The notes below the pieces were generated by a model, which made no database searches, was not told the DNA's origin, and saw only the letters and a program-made list of their open reading frames with translations. A program made the position numbers and the translations under genes. From contig CM041465.1 in the NCBI GenBank assembly GCA_023213395.1, positions 234,181,741 through 234,245,740 of the forward strand: a stretch of DNA of 64,000 nt. The letters run 5' to 3'. Position 1 is the stretch's first letter. Every line of letters starts with the position of its first letter. Shown here one piece after another: positions 23,965-35,977 of this stretch. This DNA is from Cycas panzhihuaensis (Eukaryota; Cycadophyta).

Positions 23965-24307
23965 ATTGTAACTAATACCATTAAACTATCTTATGGTAAT
24001 AACTTATTGGCTTGGAAAAAAACAAGTCAAGAATATTTTGATCATAAAGAAACTTTGACCTTATGTTTCTAGAAATTCTTAAGCTAGTTCCTACCTAAGA
24101 TCCTAATGATCCTAATAACCTTATTCCACTTAATCCTAATGAAGTAGTTATCCTTTCCAAGTTTGATGATGTTTCCATTTCTTTTCTTCAACTATCTTAT
24201 GAGGATAATATCAACTAGAATATAGAACTTGCCTCTACCTCTGCTGAAGCTTGGAGCATCATCTATGCATTTTATGGGAGGATAGATAATGTGAAGGTAG
24301 TGATGCC
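23965..24307 (+). pseudogene. Copia-1 gag relic, N-terminal part
   Basis: Copia gag features: NNLLAWKK near 24000, where many copia gags have NYxxW, then SAEAWSIIYAFYGRIDNVKV up to the Gypsy-B insertion point. Taking out Gypsy-B and one copy of the ATGCC duplication leaves the frame continuous with the part at 49442. Stops are mainly TAG. Confidence 0.75.
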
Positions 24308-25032
24308 TATTTCTTAGCTACTAGGAATGGACATGGATAGTGCCTCTTAGATAAGCACAGGTATACATCTCTATCCTTACTCCTCATTTACTTCAGGATG
24401 TGATGAGATGTTTAATGGTTATATTCTGTATGACATTATTACATGCATGGTTGAGATGCTTGGTTTGCCTACCTATTTTCGTGCCTGTGATTATGATCCA
24501 ACCTATGATGACTTGTGACCATGGTCCTATGGCACCATAAAACTCCTCATGACACCTCCTCAACACTCTCAGGTACTCAGGGGTCTCCATAGCCTACTTT
24601 TTGTTCACTATTGGCATTATACATGATCCCTAACACCTTATTTTAGGCATGATTTCCTTTGTATATATCATTCATCCCTCACTGGGGCCTTTATTACCCT
24701 CTTTTACACATTTGGAAAGGTCCCACTGATGCTTAGAGGTCCCTTCAAGGCCTTACTAGTTTAGTATACCTCTCTTTTGTACCCTAGGACCCTTCTTTTA
24801 GGGGTCCCCTAGGCCTCCTTTTTATTTTTCCTTATGTTTTGTTTACACCATGATAATATTCGCAGTACCGCGACAAACTTTATGGTACTACAAAGTTTGC
24901 CATGGGGCAATTGTCCATTGACTTTTGCAGCCCAATAATGGATAATTTCACATTTATTATAAAGCTGATGTATGGTAGGATGTTGTTTCCTACATAGAGC
25001 GAAGCCTAATTACTTGAGAAACCTAATTTGGG

Positions 25033-25040
25033 CATAAAAA
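25033..25040 (+). promoter_or_regulatory. TATA-like box, Gypsy-B 5' LTR
   Basis: CATAAAAA within TTGGGCATAAAAACCCAA, a short inverted repeat. The 3' LTR has TATAAAAAA at 46927-46935, so the first base differs between the copies. Confidence 0.4.
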
Positions 25041-25810
25041 CCCAATTTTGAGTTCATTATATATCTCTTGGCTCTAATATGAAAGGAAAAATGCCTCTTA
25101 CCTATACTTTTGGTCTCTCCTCCTATTCTTCTCTTCTCTAAGGGTAAAATCCTAGAACGTAGGTCTATACTAGCTCTTCTTCAATAGATCTTCCTTCTAT
25201 TATACTCACTCCAATAATAACAGCATGTTTTGTAAGGTTTTGAGTCTCATTCCTTCCTCCAAAAAGAGCCATTCTTCACCTAGTAAGAGGGATCCTCATC
25301 TTTTCATTAGTGCATGAGGTAACATCCATTTTACTTTAGTTTTTTATGATTATACATAGGTTTATTTCTTGTTGTTCTTTCCTTTAGTAAGCATATTTGG
25401 TAAATATTTCTATTTGTTATAAGTTTTCCATATATCTTTATCTCTTTTGGGTGTCCAAAGGAAGGCAAACCCTTCCCTTCTCCTTGATTGCACCTCCATA
25501 CCCCTTGGGATTTTCCTTAGATAGAAGTAGGTGGATTGTGGGACTCTCTTGAGAGGGAGAAGAGGAGTGCATGGTAAGGGATCTAACGCTCATAGCCATA
25601 TCCTCTAGGGCATCCCCCTACCTCTCTTAGCTTTCCTACTCCATATCCATCCTGCACACCAAGAAATCCCTTGGCTAAGGACCTCTACTAGTTGTAGCAT
25701 TTGTAGCCCCTTACAATGCTTGAAGTTAGCCTTTATACACACTATTTGGTAGCAAGTTTTTTTGTATACTTTGTCATTTCATAAGATTTACATTTCTCTT
25801 GTATATCTTA

Positions 25811-25836
25811 CAAAAGTTGCAATATTGCGACTTTTG
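25811..25836. repeat. LTR palindrome, 5' copy
   Basis: CAAAAGTTGCAAT followed by ATTGCGACTTTTG: 13-bp arms without spacer and one mismatch. Present at the same place in the 3' LTR (47704-47731). Confidence 0.85.
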
Positions 25837-27504
25837 CAACATTTATGTTTTGTATAGCTTTTACAAGTTCTTATATTTCTTGTAAATTGTCTTATCTTTA
25901 TTTTCTTGGAATTATAAATCCTCTCCTAACCCATTTCCTACAATACCTGAGCATGCAGTAGGTAGCTTGTTTAAGGGAGCTAGCCATTTTGAGGCTCTCA
26001 TTTCTCTCACCTTCAAAACCCCCCTTTTCCCCCCAAAATATTACTTGGAAACATTTAAGTATATAGTGGGAAGATTGAGAAGTGTATTCTTTCTTTTCTT
26101 TTAAAATATTAAGCAAGCTTTGATTTCATTTTGATGAGCATACATACACTCACACACATACATATGTACATGCACATGCATGTCATTGCTTGTTGAAAGG
26201 GTTTGTCCACAAGGAAACTCTCCCTACCTTGAGCAAGCAAGATCATGTTGAAAGGTATGTATATCTCATTTATATTTATTTTCTTTTGAAGTTTTCCTTT
26301 AAAGTATTTGCTCTTTTATAATATATTTTGGGAAGGTAAGGAAGCCCCACCTACAATTTCATCCACAATGCTAACCATGGCTTGGAGCATAAGGTGATTG
26401 GTGAAAGGAAGATAATTATAAGAAAAGAGAGGAACTCCATCGGCCAACTTCTTTCTAGGTGCACCTACATATTTACACATAGCTTGGAATCATTTGTTTT
26501 GTTTACTTGCATTCATTAAAGGATGAACAAAAAGGAGTATCTCATACTTGCACTTTTGACTCTTACATTAGCATGCATTGACCTTGCTCCCTCCTTTCTT
26601 CTTGCATAAACATAAGAGGGGTAACTTGGACTAGTGCATCTCTCATTCCTTCCCTTAAAGGAAAAGTGATAGAAAGTTTTTCCCTTCCCTTGTTGCATGC
26701 CCCTTTTGCATACACTTCACATGCATGAGTATAAGGGTAGGATTAGGAAAAAGAGCTTCAACTTCTGATAGTTATCCTTATTCCATGCATCATTAAGGAA
26801 AGTTACATAGGTCATTCATACTCTTCTTCTTCTTTTCACTCCCTTTCTCCCTTTATTTAATTTTTCACTGATAAAGATAAAGGAGAGAGAGGATAAAAGG
26901 AGAGAGAAAGAGAGTGTCCTTTTGAGTTTCATTTATTTGGCATTGATACCTTATATCTTTACACTATCTTCAAGTAAGACTAAAACACTACCTAAACCCC
27001 TTAATGTAATTAGTCACTCTTTCCTTTTGCCTAAACCCTAGAGGCATACCCTTTAGGTGATCTTTATCTAAATGCAATATTAGTCTTGTCTTCTTGGATT
27101 TGGTTTCCATATACCAAATCTCTTTCATATCTTTTAACCAATCATTTCTCTCTCTTATTCCATAGGTCCCTACCCTATTAGGGCTTACCTCTTCTCCTCC
27201 CCTTCTTCTAAGAAGAGGGATTTGATCCTCCCTGTCCTTCCTTCACCCATCAGGATAGGAGAGTCCTTCCTTAGGCTACTCAGTAAACTGAGGATGCCCT
27301 TGCCTAACTTGAATCGAAGAAGGTTTCTACCAAGAGGGAAAGTCTTATGCACTATTTGCAAGTCTCTAAACCTATATTCTGATGCACAGATGCCCTTTGT
27401 GGGTGACCTATCCGCTTGCCTCCAAGGATCTTTAAGCCCCTAGTATAGTGATAGTGTAGTCTTAATATCCTTATCCTTATTGACCCCTAGAGGCATGCTT
27501 CCAC

Positions 27505-27522
27505 TGGCAACCATACTGGGGA
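27505..27522 (+). other. Primer-binding site of Gypsy-B
   Basis: TGGCAACCATACTGGGGA begins one base after the LTR end. The Gypsy-D site (57190-57173, minus) is TAGTGACTATATTGGGGA; the two differ only at transition positions, so they share one ancestral primer tRNA. I did not assign the tRNA. Confidence 0.75.
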
Positions 27523-27909
27523 CCTACCAGTAAAGGAATCATTCTAATTTCTTTTGGGTTAGTGTTGACTTTCTCTTTTGGCACCCCTTCCTAATTCATT
27601 AGGAAACCCCCAACATCCCTTACTCCACTTGTCTCTCTCCCTTCCAGAGTTTTAGGAGGAACTTGAATGCGATGATTCTCTTGTCATTTACAAGGTCTTC
27701 CTCCTTCTTTGGAAGAGTCACCTTATTCTCCCCTTTCCTTATCTGATTTTGAATTAACCATGGAGGGATTCTCTTTAGAATAGACTTATAATGCCTATAT
27801 TTTTTAAGCTCAACAACAACCTCTAACCTCTTTCTAGGGTCCCACCTAAGAGGGTGATGATCCCATCTTTTATCTAGGTGATCAAGAGCACCCAAGTCTT
27901 CACCATCTC

Positions 27910-29437
27910 CCCACATATGATATGGGGGATTCTTCTCCCATGGGATATCACCACCTTGGTGAGAGTGTCCATGAGGATCACCTTGCTGGGTCTACTTCAT
28001 TTGAGGAACCCTTTACCTCATATGAGTAAGTAGGAACCCCTCCTATAGATGTAGTGGAAGTGTTACATCAATGCTTCCAAGTTGCAAGCCTCTAACCACC
28101 CTTAAAGTAGTTAGAAAGTATCTTGCATAGTGTAGCACCCTCCTTTTCTATATCTTCACCTCCTTATTCCTCCCATTCCACTTTAATATCCACGACAGGG
28201 CCATCCCTTGTTGTTTCTTCTTCCTCATGTGTTTCCCATACTTTAGGGACCACTCGAGGTATACTCACCTCCTAAATTAGGTTGAGTATACCTCCTCCTA
28301 GCCAAGTGATCACACCTCAATTGACCATGGTCTACCCATCTCTAACTTGACCTAAGGGAACCTTGTATCCCCCTTCTTCTAGCCATGTAGGGCACATCCC
28401 CACGTGCTCTCAACCCCAACCTAGGGATCCTTCTCTTTACATACCCACAGGGTACACTTCTTAACCATGGGGGCATGCAAAGGGGAATTCCCTTCTTATC
28501 TATGGGGTGGACGCCCTCCAATCATATGGCGTTACACCACCTATAGGTGGTTCATATAAGTAGAACCCTATTCCACACCCATTTGTTTCATCTTTGTGTG
28601 TCACCTTACATGTGATGCCTTTGTAAGGAAGATAAACTCCTCCATAAGACTCTTTTCCCTAAGTCCCCTTTCAATAAGGGGCGTATCCTCAAGGGGAATA
28701 GGTCCTTCTTAACCATTCACCTATCTCCCAAGATTTGTCCCTTCCCATTAAGTGGGAGGGAATTCATATCCTCCTTTTAGTCATACCTCTTAAGGAGGAT
28801 TTAGGTTTCAATGCCTACCTCCTCCTTCATCTTTTGTTGACCCATCGACTCAACTAAGGGCCCATCCTTTCATTGACTATAGGTCAACTCCTTTGTCCTT
28901 TGAGGCATTAAGGACTAACTTACTGCCTCACCCACCTAAGGTGCCTAAGTTCAATGGGACCTCTTTGCAAGACCCAACCAAGCATATCAAGAGTTTCTCC
29001 ATGGCATGTATCGATTACTAGGCCTATGATCACATCTTAATGAAACTTTTTCTATGTTCCTTATAGGGTGATGCCCTTAAGTGGTTTTATCACCTCGTTG
29101 CCCATTCGATTCATTCATTTCAACAACTTGTGAATGAATTCATCAAGTATTTTGACATTGCTCATCCCTTCGAGAGTAGAATAAAAGCCTTACTTTCCCT
29201 TAAACAAGGTCATGAGGAGATGAACCGTGACTTTATTAGGCATTTTCATGATCTCCTTTACTCCACGAAGACCATATTTCCTAAGGAGCTAAAGAGATAT
29301 CTCTTTATGAATGCCCTTTATTTTGAGGTATATGATGTGGTCCTCAAAATGGAGGCAACAACATATGATTTTTCCATAGCTAAGTGCTTGGCTCTTAAGG
29401 CTATTGAGATTGAAGCAAGTCTCAAGAAGCCTCTTTA
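27910..29437 (+). pseudogene. Gypsy-B gag relic
   Basis: A long N-terminal region runs in one frame with stops from about 27910 (MGYHHLGESVHEDHLAG). The capsid-like core follows: PPKVPKFNGTSLQDPTKHIK near 28940, GDALKWFYHL near 29070, then an open segment from 29130 with FDIAHPFESRIKALLSLK and DFIRHFHDLLY, ending TAA at 29437. The last 102 codons are uninterrupted. Homologous to the gag cores of Gypsy-A and Gypsy-D. No zinc knuckle seen. Confidence 0.82.
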
Positions 29438-30400
29438 ATTATCACAGTGACGAGAGGTACCCCCTTTATCTTGTGATATGAAACCCCAACAACTGCAAAA
29501 ATCTTCAACCCACTCAACAGAGAAGATTTTGGATCCTTTGACTTCTATCATACATTCTTTCAAATGTACGATGAAGGAGCTTAAGCTCCAAGATCCTCCT
29601 TCATCACCAAACTCCCATAGACCTATCCACTAGGCTTCCCAAGAAGTACCTCCTAAGGATGGAAATACCCACTCCTCTTAAGCAAGGAAGACCAAGCCTT
29701 CCTTGGAAAATAAGTGGTGTTCCATCCATGATGACTCATTTCATGAGGATTCATAATGTAGGGTGTAGCATCCTAAACCTGCTCCACATTGTGATTCCTC
29801 CCCTAGGTAAGTAGACAAGCCTAATATAAACCAGCTCATCCATAGAGATCCCTTTCCTAAACATAAGGAATGAGATAAACTTACCTAACATAGAGGGAAT
29901 TAGAATAGGGGAGATCTCCTAACCCTCATCCCATGCACGCTAAAGGGAAGGGAGCAAGAAGTTCTTCTTCTTCTTTTAGTTCTTGCCATCAAACCCCTTC
30001 ACCTTCTTGATCCTAAAATAAGGGAAAGAGAGTCATCCGTATGCTTGATACCACACCCCTATATGCTTTGACTAGGTCTTAAGTAGCTAAAGAGGCCATA
30101 GGTTCCTCTTCCTCTTCTCAGCTAGATCCTCCCTTAGATAACCCTTCTTCTAAGATTCCTCTACTCCCTAAGACCATTCCTGTCTACCTGGGTCACTATG
30201 ATTTCTGAAGGGTGCTTCCCTAACCAACTAGGAAAGGGAAACCCTTCTTAATCATAGATGAGCTTTACACCATGGCCACTGGGATGTTCATGATGGACAT
30301 CTTGAGGAGCTATCTAGATCAACGTGCTTTCCTTTTGGAAACTTTAGGGTTGTTGGATGCATCCATCCATGATTTAAGTGCTACCCTAAGTCGGGAGCCC
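29438..30400 (+). other. Gypsy-B gag-protease linker
   Basis: Coding-like but broken stretch with Ser/Pro-rich composition and no domain found. The protease-proximal part opens from 30272. Confidence 0.5.
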
Positions 30401-30800
30401 ATCATCTCTTTCAACCTTAAAGACCTTCCCCCAACTAGTGAAAGTGAATGCCAATGGTATTACCCTTTCACCATATCTATAGATACTCCCAAGTGTACCC
30501 TCATAAGGACTATTGTGGATAATGGCTCTTCCATCAATGCTATGCCTCTACATATCATGTAGGAGTTAGGAATAGCAACCCTTGAGCTAGTTCTATGGCA
30601 TTATCAAGGCTACGATGGTAGTGATAAAATACCCTTAGGTTCTATCTCCATTCCTCTTACCATTAAGGATAAAACCATCTTCATTAATATTATGGTCCTC
30701 GATGTAGACGTAGGCTACAACCTTTTGTTGGGATGCCTATGGCTTGACTAGATGGGAGCCATGTGTTTGTCCCATTGGGGATACTCAAATTCATCCATGA
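30401..30800 (+). pseudogene. Gypsy-B aspartic protease relic
   Basis: Contains IVDNGSSINAMPLHIM around 30508-30560. Asp-Asn-Gly in place of Asp-Thr/Ser-Gly is usual for Tat/Ogre proteases, so this active site is not necessarily mutated. It is followed by IPLGSISIPLTIKDKTIF and YNLLLGCLWLD, the counterpart of YNxLLGRPWL, with Arg replaced by Cys. A TAG follows LHIM. Open upstream from 30272 to 30562. Confidence 0.82.
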
Positions 30801-31730
30801 AGGACAAATAAAAGTTGTTTCCTATGAGCCTCCTTCTATTAAATAATCACATTAGTCTCGTCAGGTAGCTCATGATCTAACAAAGGGCAACAAAGGGCTG
30901 CCCACTCACACTTCCACCTGTACAATCAATATCCCTAGCACTTCCTGCTCAGAGGGAGGACCTTCCCCTTCCTCTTCTAACCTTATTTATTTTACCCTTA
31001 TTAGTGTAGGGAGTTATGGGTACCTTGTCATTTTGAGTGACGATAAGTCTAATGGTGAGGACAAGGACCTCCCTTATCCCATATTCCCCTTGAACATATG
31101 TAGGAAGCACTTGCTTCATTCCAAGTCCCAACCTGGAACCCCTTCTATTGAGAAGCCTAGTACTCCTGTAGAGTCACATATGGTCATTTCCATCTCTCGT
31201 GTGACTTCCTACACTACCTAATCATCCACCTCATTACCTTCCTTGAGTGATGAGGATATGAGACCTCCTATCCCATAATATGGGAGGATGCCCTCTAACT
31301 CTTTCAAAGAGTCCCTTGATTATATTGAGTGGTGGGTTGACTATTATGGGCCCATCGCTCCTCCTGCTTCTTGTTCCTCATCCTCTCTAAGTATAACTAT
31401 CCATGGGATGGATTTCTTTGACAATGATGAGGCATTATTAGAAAATTTAGTGGGCTCCACATCCAACCTCCCTCCTAGTCACCATAAGCTTGGTTATTGG
31501 AAGATCCTAGCTCTTGGGTCACCTCTAGTTAACCCAAGCCAACCTAGTTCCTCTTTGCCCCTTCCTATTGACCAAGCCCCCCTTCATTTCAAGGAGGGGA
31601 ATGCCATATGCATGGGGGAAACTAAGGACATCATCCTCACCCTTAATAAGGTCATCAAGGTGGAAGTGGAGTGTTTCCCTGAGGAAATGGAGGAATACAC
31701 CCTCTTTTTCTAGGAGTTCCATGATGTTTT
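30801..31730 (+). pseudogene. Gypsy-B protease-RT linker with a 141-codon open frame
   Basis: The linker keeps an uninterrupted frame at 31288-31713 (141 codons, beginning MPSNSFKESLDYIEWW), ending in VEVECFPEEMEEYTLFF just before EFHDVFAWDYTDI of the RT. The FPEEMEEY..FAWDY arrangement matches the RT lead-in of Tat-type elements. No enzymatic domain is recognisable. Its open state is unusual in this decayed element but not necessarily functional. Confidence 0.65.
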
Positions 31731-32615
31731 TGCATGGGATTACACTGACATAAAAGGAATAGATCCCTGCATTATCACCCACAATCTTATAACCGTCCCA
31801 GATACTCACCTTATGTGATAAAAGCAGTTCCCCCTTCATCTTAAGCTATCTACTACTGTTAAGATGGAAGTTAAAAAACTCTTAAATGTAGGGTTGATCA
31901 CTTCTATTGATTACCCTAAATGGGTCTCCAACATTGCTCCTATTACTAAAAAGAACAAAATGATTTAAATATGTGTTGATTTTTGAGATATCAACAACAC
32001 ACCCCCAAAGATAACTTCCATTTATCTTTTATTAATTAGATTATTGATCACACCACTAGATTATTGATGGATGGCTTCTCTGGTTATAACTAGATTTAAA
32101 TCTCTTCTAAAGACTGTTACAAAATGGCCTTCACTACTCCTTGGAGTACCTTTGCTTACAAAGCAATGCCCTTTGGACTTAAAAGTATAGGCACCACTTA
32201 CCAAAGGGTAATGTAATTTATCTTTCATGACCTCATAAACAAAACCTTCGAGGTATTCATTGATGATATGATGGGTCTCTCTCATAAGAGGGCCAATCAC
32301 CATAAGGATTTATGTGCCATCTTCACACAGTGGCACAAATACCATAGTAGCTTAAACCCGCTCAAATGCATGTTTACTGTAACCACTGACAAGCTCCTAG
32401 GTTTCCTTATTTCTAAACAAGGAATTCAGATCAACCTCGATAAGGTCAAGGCCATCCTTGACATGCCTCTGCCTAAAATACAATATCAAATCAAGTTGTT
32501 TTTGGGTAGGTTGGGTTTCCTTAGGTTTTTCTTAGTAAACTTTACTATAAATACCAAGCCTCTTACTAACTTGTTGAAGAAGGAAGCCCCATTTGTTTGG
32601 TCTTCTAAGGCTTAG
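31731..32615 (+). pseudogene. Gypsy-B reverse transcriptase relic
   Basis: Blocks in order: FAWDYTDIKGID, VKKLLNVGLITSIDYPKW, VSNIAPITKKNKMI, then frame changes around 31990-32260 that scatter the PFGLK and YxDD blocks, then an open stretch of 115 codons from 32268 with LSHKRANHHKDL, GFLISKQGIQI, LFLGRLGFLRFF and TNLLKKEAPFVW. The catalytic pair is visible as GATGATATG at 32262-32270. Frameshifted and inactive. Confidence 0.82.
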
Positions 32616-33070
32616 GAATATTTCCAAGAGCTCAAGAGAGCCTTGGCTTCCACTCTAATTTTAACATCCCCTCTGTTTAAATGTCCCTTCATTCTTTATA
32701 CGTCGACCACTGATGAATCCTTGGGGGCTATACTCACCCAAGAAGATGATTCAGGAACTGAGTGATCCATTTATTACATCAACTGCATGTTAGTTACTAC
32801 TAAGCTTAACTATTATCCTACTAAGAAGGGGTGCCTTACCTTAGTCTACACAACTAAGAAATTTAGATATTACTAGCTTAATAATACCACTTGGGTGATC
32901 ATTCAACCCAACCCATTGAGATACCTCTTAACTTGATCTGACTTGATTGGAAGGACTGGTAAATGGACCATCCTCCTTCAAGAGTATGACCTTCAAATTG
33001 TTAACAGGAAATCGAAGAAGGGAATGTTAGTCATTGAATAACTAGTTGATACATTTATTCCTAACTCTTC
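32616..33070 (+). pseudogene. Gypsy-B RNase H relic
   Basis: Follows the RT: YFQELKRALASTLILTSPL, FILYTSTTDESLGAILTQED, SIYYINCMLV, KKGCLTLVYTTKKFRYY. The order matches gypsy RNase H; TTDESLGAILTQ retains an Asp in the region of the first catalytic residue. Several stops. Confidence 0.72.
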
Positions 33071-33079
33071 TAACATTCT

Positions 33080-34400
33080 CATTGATGACTCCTTACATGA
33101 TGAGCCTATCTTTTCCATCTAAGACTTGTCACCCCATCCATTAGCTGGAAGCAAATTGTATAGGGACATTATATAATACATTACTGAATAGCAATATCAT
33201 CATGATGCTAATGACAAGGTGAGATCACAAGTTAGGGCTATTGCTAGGTAGTATTTCCTCATAGAGGAAGTATTATACAAGAGATCTTTCGATGGGGTCC
33301 TTCTTTACTGTGTCAACCATGATGAGGTGAACCAAATGCTTCACGAGTACCATAATGACATTTGTGGGGGCCACTTTCAGGGCCAATCCATGGCCCAGAG
33401 GATCCTCTGCATGGGTTATTACTAGTTATCCCTCTTCAAGGATGCCCATGCCTATGTATTACATTGCCATAGGTGCCAAGATTATGCCAATGTCATTCAT
33501 TTTCCTTCTAAGGCCTTACACTTAATCATTTCTCTATGGCCTTTTTCCCAATATGGACTAGGCCTTATTGAAGCCATAACCCCTCTTTACTTATCACAAC
33601 ATAAGTTTATCTTGACTGTGACTGAGTACTTCACCAAATAGGTTGAAGTGGTCCCTCTATCATCCATTACTGGCAAGACTATAGCCACTTTCATTTACTA
33701 ACATATTATTTATTGAATTGGGATTCTTGACATCTTGATCACAGATAATGGTACTCTTTTTTGTAATAAGGAGATGGATGAACTTTGTGGGAAGTTCAAA
33801 ATACCCCACAAAACCTCTTCTCCTTATTACCCTTAGGCCAATGGCCAAATTAAATCTTTTAATAAAACCCTTATCAACATCTTAAAGAAAATAGTTGCTT
33901 AATCCTAAATGTACTAGCACCTCTAACTTCCTTCTACTTTATGGGCATATCACACTTCCGTTCGCACAACTATAGGGATGACCCCATTCTCCCTCATGTA
34001 TGGGATCAAAGTGGTCCTTCCCTTGCAAGTTGAAATACCCTATCTACATGTTTCTCTTTGAGGTCTCATCAACGAGGAATCTTACCACTAGGCCTACCTC
34101 CTCAACCTCTAAGCCTTAGACGAGAGACACTTGATGGAATACCAAGCAAACCTCACCTCCAAGGCCAGGGCATGAAGAATGTATAACAAATGTCTTCATT
34201 ATTGCCCTCTAAATCCTAGGGACCATGTCCTCAAGCTTGAATATCTCCATGACCACTTATCCAAATTTGGGCCTAAATGGGTTGGTCCTTTTGTCATTCT
34301 CAAGAGCCTCGACAATGGCACTTATAAGATAGCAACTTTAGAGGGTCTTGAATTTGAGAAAGCTATAAATGGTAAGTTCCTAAAGAAGTTCTATATGTGA
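33080..34400 (+). pseudogene. Gypsy-B integrase relic
   Basis: N-terminal zinc finger intact by eye: HNDICGGHF, MAQRILCMGYY and CHRC (33355-33480) supply two His and two Cys. In the core, Gly replaces the first Asp (GLGLIE), the second Asp survives (ILITDNGTLF) and Lys replaces the Glu (ANGQIKSFNK). The C-terminal module DHVLKLEYLHDHLSKFGPKW then VGPFVIL and FLKKFYM ends at TGA 34398-34400; its last 73 codons are open. Inactive catalytic core. Confidence 0.85.
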
Positions 34401-35109
34401 CTCTTTCTACTCCTGAGTAGGATAGGCACATCCCTCTCTCACTCTAAAATGAGCCTAAACTACCACTCTGAGTACATCATCATTTCTCCTAGTCACAGGT
34501 GTGATGATGGTTTAGGGTAGCTCTTCATCATTTTAACTTTGCTACTTATATTGCATCTCTTGTCCCCCTCCTGAGGGAGACATTTTCTTTCCTAGTTGGA
34601 TAAGCAAATCTCCTTCGCTTCTGAGCATGGAGTCATTTCCAAACTAGGGCCTTTTACTTGGGAATCCATACCCCCTAGTCATTACTTCCTTTGCATATCT
34701 ATTATGCTCCCTCTGATGGACATGCATACATAGCACCCCCTCCTAATCTCACATGTATCCATCATTGATATGCATGGTGATCATGTGTGCTTATTACAAG
34801 TGTGATATCATATGAAAGGAAGCACGAATATCATCTATGTATAATCTAATAATAAAAACCATACATAGTAATCAACTAAAACTATCTAAATGGATGACCC
34901 CTTGTGTACTCGTGTACCTGTATCCATATGCATATGCTCATCTCTTTATGTATTATATAAACAAACAAACCACAACAAAGTAATAACATTACAAATCCAT
35001 CATAACATCATCATCATATATCAAATGGGGTACCAATTAGCCCTCGTATATATATGTACAAAGTCATATGGTACAACAAAATCATATGGTATATCATCTA
35101 GGCAATATA
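34401..35109 (+). other. Gypsy-B post-integrase spacer
   Basis: No domain. Carries a single AATGAGCCTAAACTACCACTC motif at 34448-34468, the same place relative to the integrase stop as in Gypsy-A, followed by a TTAGGGTAG block (34512). The second RNase H found here in Gypsy-A is absent. Confidence 0.6.
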
Positions 35110-35804
35110 CCTCAAGAAGTTAAAATCCTTACAGGGAGGAGTATAATCATATTCTTATATGTGGTGAAGACTCCCTCAAGGTCTGAAGCTTTCTTATATA
35201 AAAGCCATAATGGATGCCATTCCCTCGAGGGGTGTTGTCCTCTCGTATGCAAGATCCCTTGTTGGGGGACCACATACCTCCTAAGCTCTTGCAGTGTCAC
35301 TGTTAGCTCCTTGCCTCACTCTCCTTATCTCGAGGTCTCCTCTAAGTCATTATCATGGTATGTGACCTGTTATAGGATGAATTAGTAGCTATATGCTCTA
35401 CTAGTTGATCGCATCTAGCCTAGATATGATCTCTCTCTCTCCCTCTGCTCCATGGAGTCTCTCCTCTAACATGGCGATCCAGATCCTTCTCTCTGCATCC
35501 TTGGCTACTCCTCCTTGTTAGGCCTCTAATCCTCATACCTAGCCTTGTAGGGTGTCCCTCTCAACTACCAACTAGTCTCTCTATGCCTGTAGCCCATCTA
35601 GGGTGCCCTATAGCTGAACAACCCTCACCTAAAGATCTTAGGACTCCACCACCCATATATCCCTAGATCAAATTAGTGGGGAAAACATCATTATTTGTGG
35701 CCCCACTGATCGAGACTCCTTGCTAGTTAGGATGGGAGGCTATCCCTTCACATAGACTTGGGGGAATATCTTACATATTATCACCTCTGGAAGCCTCATC
35801 ATCT

Positions 35805-35977
35805 CTACTCCCCCTACTGAACCACGTATACCATATGTTAATCCTATAAATATATACACACATACACACACATATACACTCACACACACATATATATACA
35901 TACATACAAAATCTAAATAAAATCATCTAAGGAAGTAATAAATGATCAAAGGACATCAGGCCATGGTAGAATCTCAC
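35805..35977 (-). other. Candidate intron in the antisense ORF of Gypsy-B
   Basis: On the minus strand, CCAAGAG/GTGAGATT (donor) to GGGGAGTAG/AGATGATGAGG (acceptor), 173 bp, AT-rich and holding a CA/TA microsatellite. Joining the edges keeps the frame in phase 1 from the acidic part (FIPR) into MMRLPEV. Gypsy-A has an AT-rich interval at the homologous site. Confidence 0.45.
35850..35909. repeat. CA/TA dinucleotide tract
   Basis: Interrupted (CA)n/(TA)n microsatellite of about 60 bp inside the candidate intron. Confidence 0.9.

Larger units (their letters stand above)
24308..27503 (+). mobile_element. 5' LTR of Gypsy-B
   Basis: 3196 bp, colinear with 46211-49441 throughout. Begins TATTTCTTAGCTACTAGG, where the 3' copy reads TGTTTCCTGGCTACCAGG, and ends GGCATGCTTCCA. 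Differences between the copies are mostly C/T and G/A. Contains a palindrome at 25811-25836, a CATAAAAA promoter candidate at 25033 and a GA-rich tract near 26880. No internal coding capacity. Confidence 0.93.

Noticed and set aside
27620-27916. 98-codon minus-strand open frame in Gypsy-B
   Set aside because: Overlaps the leader and gag N-terminus of Gypsy-B, has no homologue in the other elements and no domain.
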